64,000 bases of DNA from Amphiura filiformis (lineage: Eukaryota > Echinodermata > Ophiuroidea > Amphilepidida > Amphiuridae), in the NCBI RefSeq assembly GCF_039555335.1, contig NC_092647.1, forward strand, positions 6,586,608 through 6,650,607. Direction: 5' to 3'. The notes under the pieces are model-generated. The model made no database searches. It was not told the DNA's origin and saw nothing but the letters and a program-made list of their open reading frames with translations. The first letter of the stretch is position 1. Each line of letters begins with the position of its first letter. Shown here piece after piece: positions 62,001 to 64,000 of this stretch. Both the position numbers and the translations under genes were made by a program.

Positions 62001-64000
62001 AGAAAATCTCATCTGGAAAATCTGATTTTTTTTTTCAACCTCCTTTGAGTAGGATATCGATTTACGGTACATTACTGTAATACCGATATGGCTGGTGTTT
62101 ACAGTGAGGAGGTTTTGGACAATTTCTGACCGGAAAGAATTTATAGCCATACATCTGCTCTCACCATAAACACAATTAATGAGTCTCTATTGAGTGTGGC
62201 ATGATATCAAAACTTCTTTCCATCATTACTGACTGGCCATTTGGGGGCATCCAAGTTTAGAAGTGATGGGTATGTACCTACTGCCGTCGCAAAGTAGGGG
62301 CCTAACGGTACAAAACATTGTTTTAAAAAACAGGGGTCATTGGGTACAAACAAAATGAAAAATGGGGTCATTGGGTATATTATTTTGAAAAATATAAGGT
62401 CATTGGGTATAAAATTTCAAAAAAGGGGTCACCGTGTAGACAATTTTGAAAAATGGAGCAAAATCTGTTTCTTGTTCCAAATTTACAATATAAATTTGTT
62501 TTTATTAAAGATGTTTTTATTAAAGAATTTGTAAAAAGGGGGTCATTGGGTAGCCGCACCCAAAAAAATGGGGTGAGCGAGTATGACTTTTGATAAGAAG
62601 GGAGTTTTCGGGTATATTTGACTTCTAAATAGGGGGTCCGTCACTTCTAAAGTTGAGTTCCCCCTCCCCTGGCATTTCCCCCCATCTCTCCTTGGATATG
62701 CTACTCAGGTCAAAAAGACTCATCATACATGCAGAATAGAAACAAACTGCAATATTTGTATTAATTAATATTGTTATATTAATAATTTTATTTTCATAGA
62801 TGGGTGACGGAAACAGCTGATATACAGGATACAATGGATTCAGTGCTGGGGAATGCTTATGTGTATGGCAGAGAATGGATAGGGAGTAAGGTCAGTGGTG
62901 GCACCAGGAATTTTTTTGGGGGGGCATGGGGGGCAAAGTGAATTTTAGGGGGGGAATCAACAAATTTTGTCGCAAACTAGCCACAAAAAGTGGAAATTTA
63001 CGTAATTTTGTGGCTTTTGCCTTAAAAGTTGGGGGAAAACTGGGGACAAGAAAAATATTGGGGGGATGGCAAATGCCCCTTTTCCCCCCTTCCCCATGAT
63101 GAAAGTCATAACACTGTGAATTGATATAGAATGGCGTGCACCAGGACTCACATTGCACGCAGCACCTGCGCTAGTTGCGCACTCCATATTAAATATGTGA
63201 TTGGTACACGCTTAAGTGTAAGCGTAAGTTTGGACTTTATTGATGTGAGCAATAACATCAACAGAAAATTGGCCAATTATAAGCTGAACAGAGTATACAA
63301 GCAGATCATAAACAAATGATCAAGATTGGCCGGCCAAGCACATGGCAAAACCAGTACAGCAGTTAGGCCTACACTGTTTCCCCTGGAAAAGCAAGCATAC
63401 ATATTTTAGATTCAAAATTCTCCTGGTTTAAAGGGGCATTTTGTGTTACCATCCTCCCAAAAAAAAAAAAAAAAGTTGATATTTTTTATACCACTTGAAA
63501 CTTCTGGCTACATAATGTTTTGTACATAAACATTTCTTGCAGGTTAATTCTTTTAGCAAAATTATCATCAAATTTGTATTACATTCTGGTTAACAGAACA
63601 AAATTACAACGCAGTGGCCTATGGAGCAGTCTAATGCACATAATCATGCATAACTCCCAAACGCAAAATCGGAATCACCTGAAATTCTGGGAATAAGCTT
63701 TTTGTGTGGATATCTGCTGAAAATGTCATCAAAGGAGGATGTTAGGATCACAAAATACTCCTTTAATTTCAGGAATCATGTTATTACTAAATAGTTTTCA
63801 ATTGCAGTATTCTATGTCCATTGTCGAATATATATACATTGTACATACGAAACATATTGCATTAATCACCATTCATGAACCAATTGCAGAAATGATGTAC
63901 ATGTTCATTGTTAAGTACAATAGATTCAACTCCAATACACAGTTCCTGACATGTCTACCAACATTCATTACAGGTTCGGACCTTAGCAGGCGGGGATGAT
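53009..64000 (+). CDS. TMEM245: Transmembrane protein 245 orthologue, 5' nine exons (gene runs off the window)
   Basis: Coding exons: 53009-53518, 56438-56645, 57538-57651, 59884-60149, 60841-60951, 61440-61544, 61908-61990, 62800-62890, and 63974 to the window end. All joins keep phase and give about 505 residues; the human protein is near 880, so the C-terminal part lies outside. Matches to recalled human TMEM245: LKQAFYNAATLLFVFLSCGA, LRPLLWAVLCGTALYPFK, LDYFSTLW, VPIWITLLLHLANL, LWLLQLLPIPIAIW-like text in exon 4, and AYVYGREWIGSK (human NVYQYGREWITHK). Several hydrophobic segments (residues about 36-74, 97-118, 125-165, 171-190, 201-232) make it polytopic. The family's C-terminal half carries an AI-2E-transporter-like domain; its substrate is unknown. 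Residues 240-315 are an acidic then basic Ser-rich linker. Confidence 0.92.
53640..54100 (+). mobile_element. LINE 3' fragment in TMEM245 intron 1
   Basis: The frame at 53676-54017 reads LQQRRKIARLSTFQKSYQGY, then SFIPRTLKEWNSLPESI, the usual C terminus of a non-LTR ORF2 (F.PRT..EWN.LP). A short 3' UTR ends in an AAG repeat at about 54083-54104. It is 5'-truncated: endonuclease and polymerase motifs are absent. The clade (Jockey/CR1/L2-like) is not resolved. Confidence 0.8.
54723..54811. repeat. Near-perfect palindrome with a 72-bp perfect core
   Basis: Positions 54731-54802 are exactly self-complementary around GATC at 54765-54768, with no loop. The similarity continues seven or eight more bases on each side with one bulged base. 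The arms contain GTTGTGGGTTTATAGTTTCT. It lies in TMEM245 intron 1. Confidence 0.9.
55400..55687 (+). mobile_element. TTAA-flanked MITE with telomere-like ends, second copy
   Basis: Bounded by TTAA at 55396-55399 and 55688-55691. The ends are CCCTAACCC and GGGTTAGGG. The tRNA-like part (GGCATGCGAGGGGTCCGAGG then CTCGAATCCCGG) and the following pyrimidine run match the copy at 411-682. GATGACGCAATC is shared near the other end. Confidence 0.7.
56031..56352. mobile_element. MITE-like element with TTGGCGTAGCCA ends
   Basis: ATTGGCGTAGCCAGG at the left mirrors TTGGCTACGCCAT at the right. It interrupts a CACACACCC-rich stretch that continues on both sides. No coding sequence. Confidence 0.5.
56692..56892. 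mobile_element. Inverted-repeat element enclosing telomere-like CCCTAA repeats
   Basis: CTGTCAGTCCGAACCAGCGC then TAGTCCGAATTTT on the left is mirrored by AAAATTTGGACTAGCGGTGG then TTCAGACTGACGG on the right. Between them lie about 120 bp of CCCTAA and variants. It sits just inside TMEM245 intron 2. It looks like a mobile element with an internal satellite, not a chromosome-end relic. Confidence 0.6.
57538..57651 (+). CDS. TMEM245: TMEM245 exon 3, source of the adjacent repeat array
   Basis: Encodes an acidic, Ser/Thr-rich linker (DSTDGLDDDSEIF, then ETTSRETSPSPEEESVGSLQ). The acceptor is ATTTCATTTAG and the donor CAAG|GTGAGC. It starts and ends in phase 1, so extra copies of it could in principle be spliced in without shifting the frame. 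Confidence 0.85.
57709..58062. mobile_element. TTAA-flanked foldback MITE, family 1 copy b
   Basis: TTAA flanks both ends (57705-57708 and 58063-58066). The ends are GGGGGTACTACACCCCTG and CAGGGGTGTAGTACCCCC. It is close to the copy at 44779-45126. It interrupts the first derived repeat downstream of TMEM245 exon 3, so it arrived after that duplication. Confidence 0.85.
58870..58936 (+). pseudogene. Best-preserved duplicate of TMEM245 exon 3, open in phase
   Basis: Between an AG at ATATTGCAG and the donor CAAG|GTGAGT the sequence stays open in the exon 3 frame, reading ETTSRETSPSPEEEYVGSLQ. It would start and end in phase 1. The upstream pyrimidine tract is poor, so it may never be spliced. 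Most sister copies have lost the frame or the donor. Confidence 0.45.
60150..60840 (+). other. TMEM245 intron 4
   Basis: Contains a patch of GC-richer sequence near 60280-60520 with no recognised gene. Borders are GTATGG and TTATTTTCAG. Confidence 0.5.
62330..62640 (+). repeat. Degenerate minisatellite in TMEM245 intron 7
   Basis: GGGGTCATTGGGTA and related words alternate with TTTTGAAAAAT-like segments at about 35-45 bp spacing. About eight degenerate copies are visible. Confidence 0.65.
62895..63110. repeat. G-run-rich interspersed repeat fragment
   Basis: Begins GTGGCACCAGGAATTTTTTT followed by G-runs, a word I recall as frequent in marine invertebrate genomes. Ends are not defined. It lies right after the TMEM245 exon 8 donor. 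Confidence 0.4.
63432..63762. mobile_element. TTAA-flanked MITE, family 2 copy b
   Basis: Flanked by TTAA (63428-63431 and 63763-63766). The ends are AGGGGCATTTTGTG and CACAAAATACTCCT. Shared interior words with 46662-46967 include AAACGCAAAATCGGAATCA and GGGAATAAGCTTTTT. It lies in TMEM245 intron 8. Confidence 0.8.

Noticed and set aside
1-64000. CRISPR arrays, bacterial operons or prophage-like features
   Set aside because: The window has spliced eukaryotic genes. The direct repeats are contiguous tandem arrays without unique spacers.

Overview
The window is eukaryotic and most likely from a marine deuterostome invertebrate. The grounds are introns with GT-AG borders, a tandem 5S rDNA array whose gene sequence is closest, as I remember them, to echinoderm 5S genes, a deuterostome-like gene set, very many small inverted-repeat elements and frequent AGGCCTA words. 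The exact phylum is not settled. No database search was possible, so family assignments rest on recalled sequences and on exon phase consistency.

Layout. 1-3.1 kb: non-coding, with two small terminal-inverted-repeat elements and a GGGCGGCAAAAA tract. 3.1-20.4 kb: ten 5S rRNA genes, all on the minus strand, in about 1.64-kb tandem units, with rearranged partial units at both edges. 20.8-39.1 kb: a 13-exon plus-strand gene encoding about 511 residues, with a C2 domain near the N terminus, which I read as C2CD6/CATSPERT (CatSper tau), a sperm flagellar CatSper targeting subunit. Its intron 7 holds a 5.4-kb, 54-bp minisatellite; other introns carry mariner-type and foldback elements. 39.2-52.6 kb: gene-poor, with a decayed retroelement-like protein remnant, several TTAA-flanked MITEs (one nested in another element), a tRNA-Arg-like SINE head, an (AAT)n tract and a 1.25-kb near-palindrome. 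53.0 kb to the end: the 5' part (nine exons, the last cut by the window edge) of TMEM245, a polytopic membrane protein; a LINE 3' fragment, palindromes and a second exon-derived tandem array lie in its introns.

The main observation is that three separate tandem duplications start from the 3' end of a coding exon together with its 5' splice site. C2CD6 exon 4 was copied once, C2CD6 exon 7 seeded the roughly 100-copy minisatellite, and TMEM245 exon 3 seeded about 11 copies with a 301-bp higher-order period. The result is introns filled with decoy splice donors, some preceded by open, phase-compatible exon pieces.
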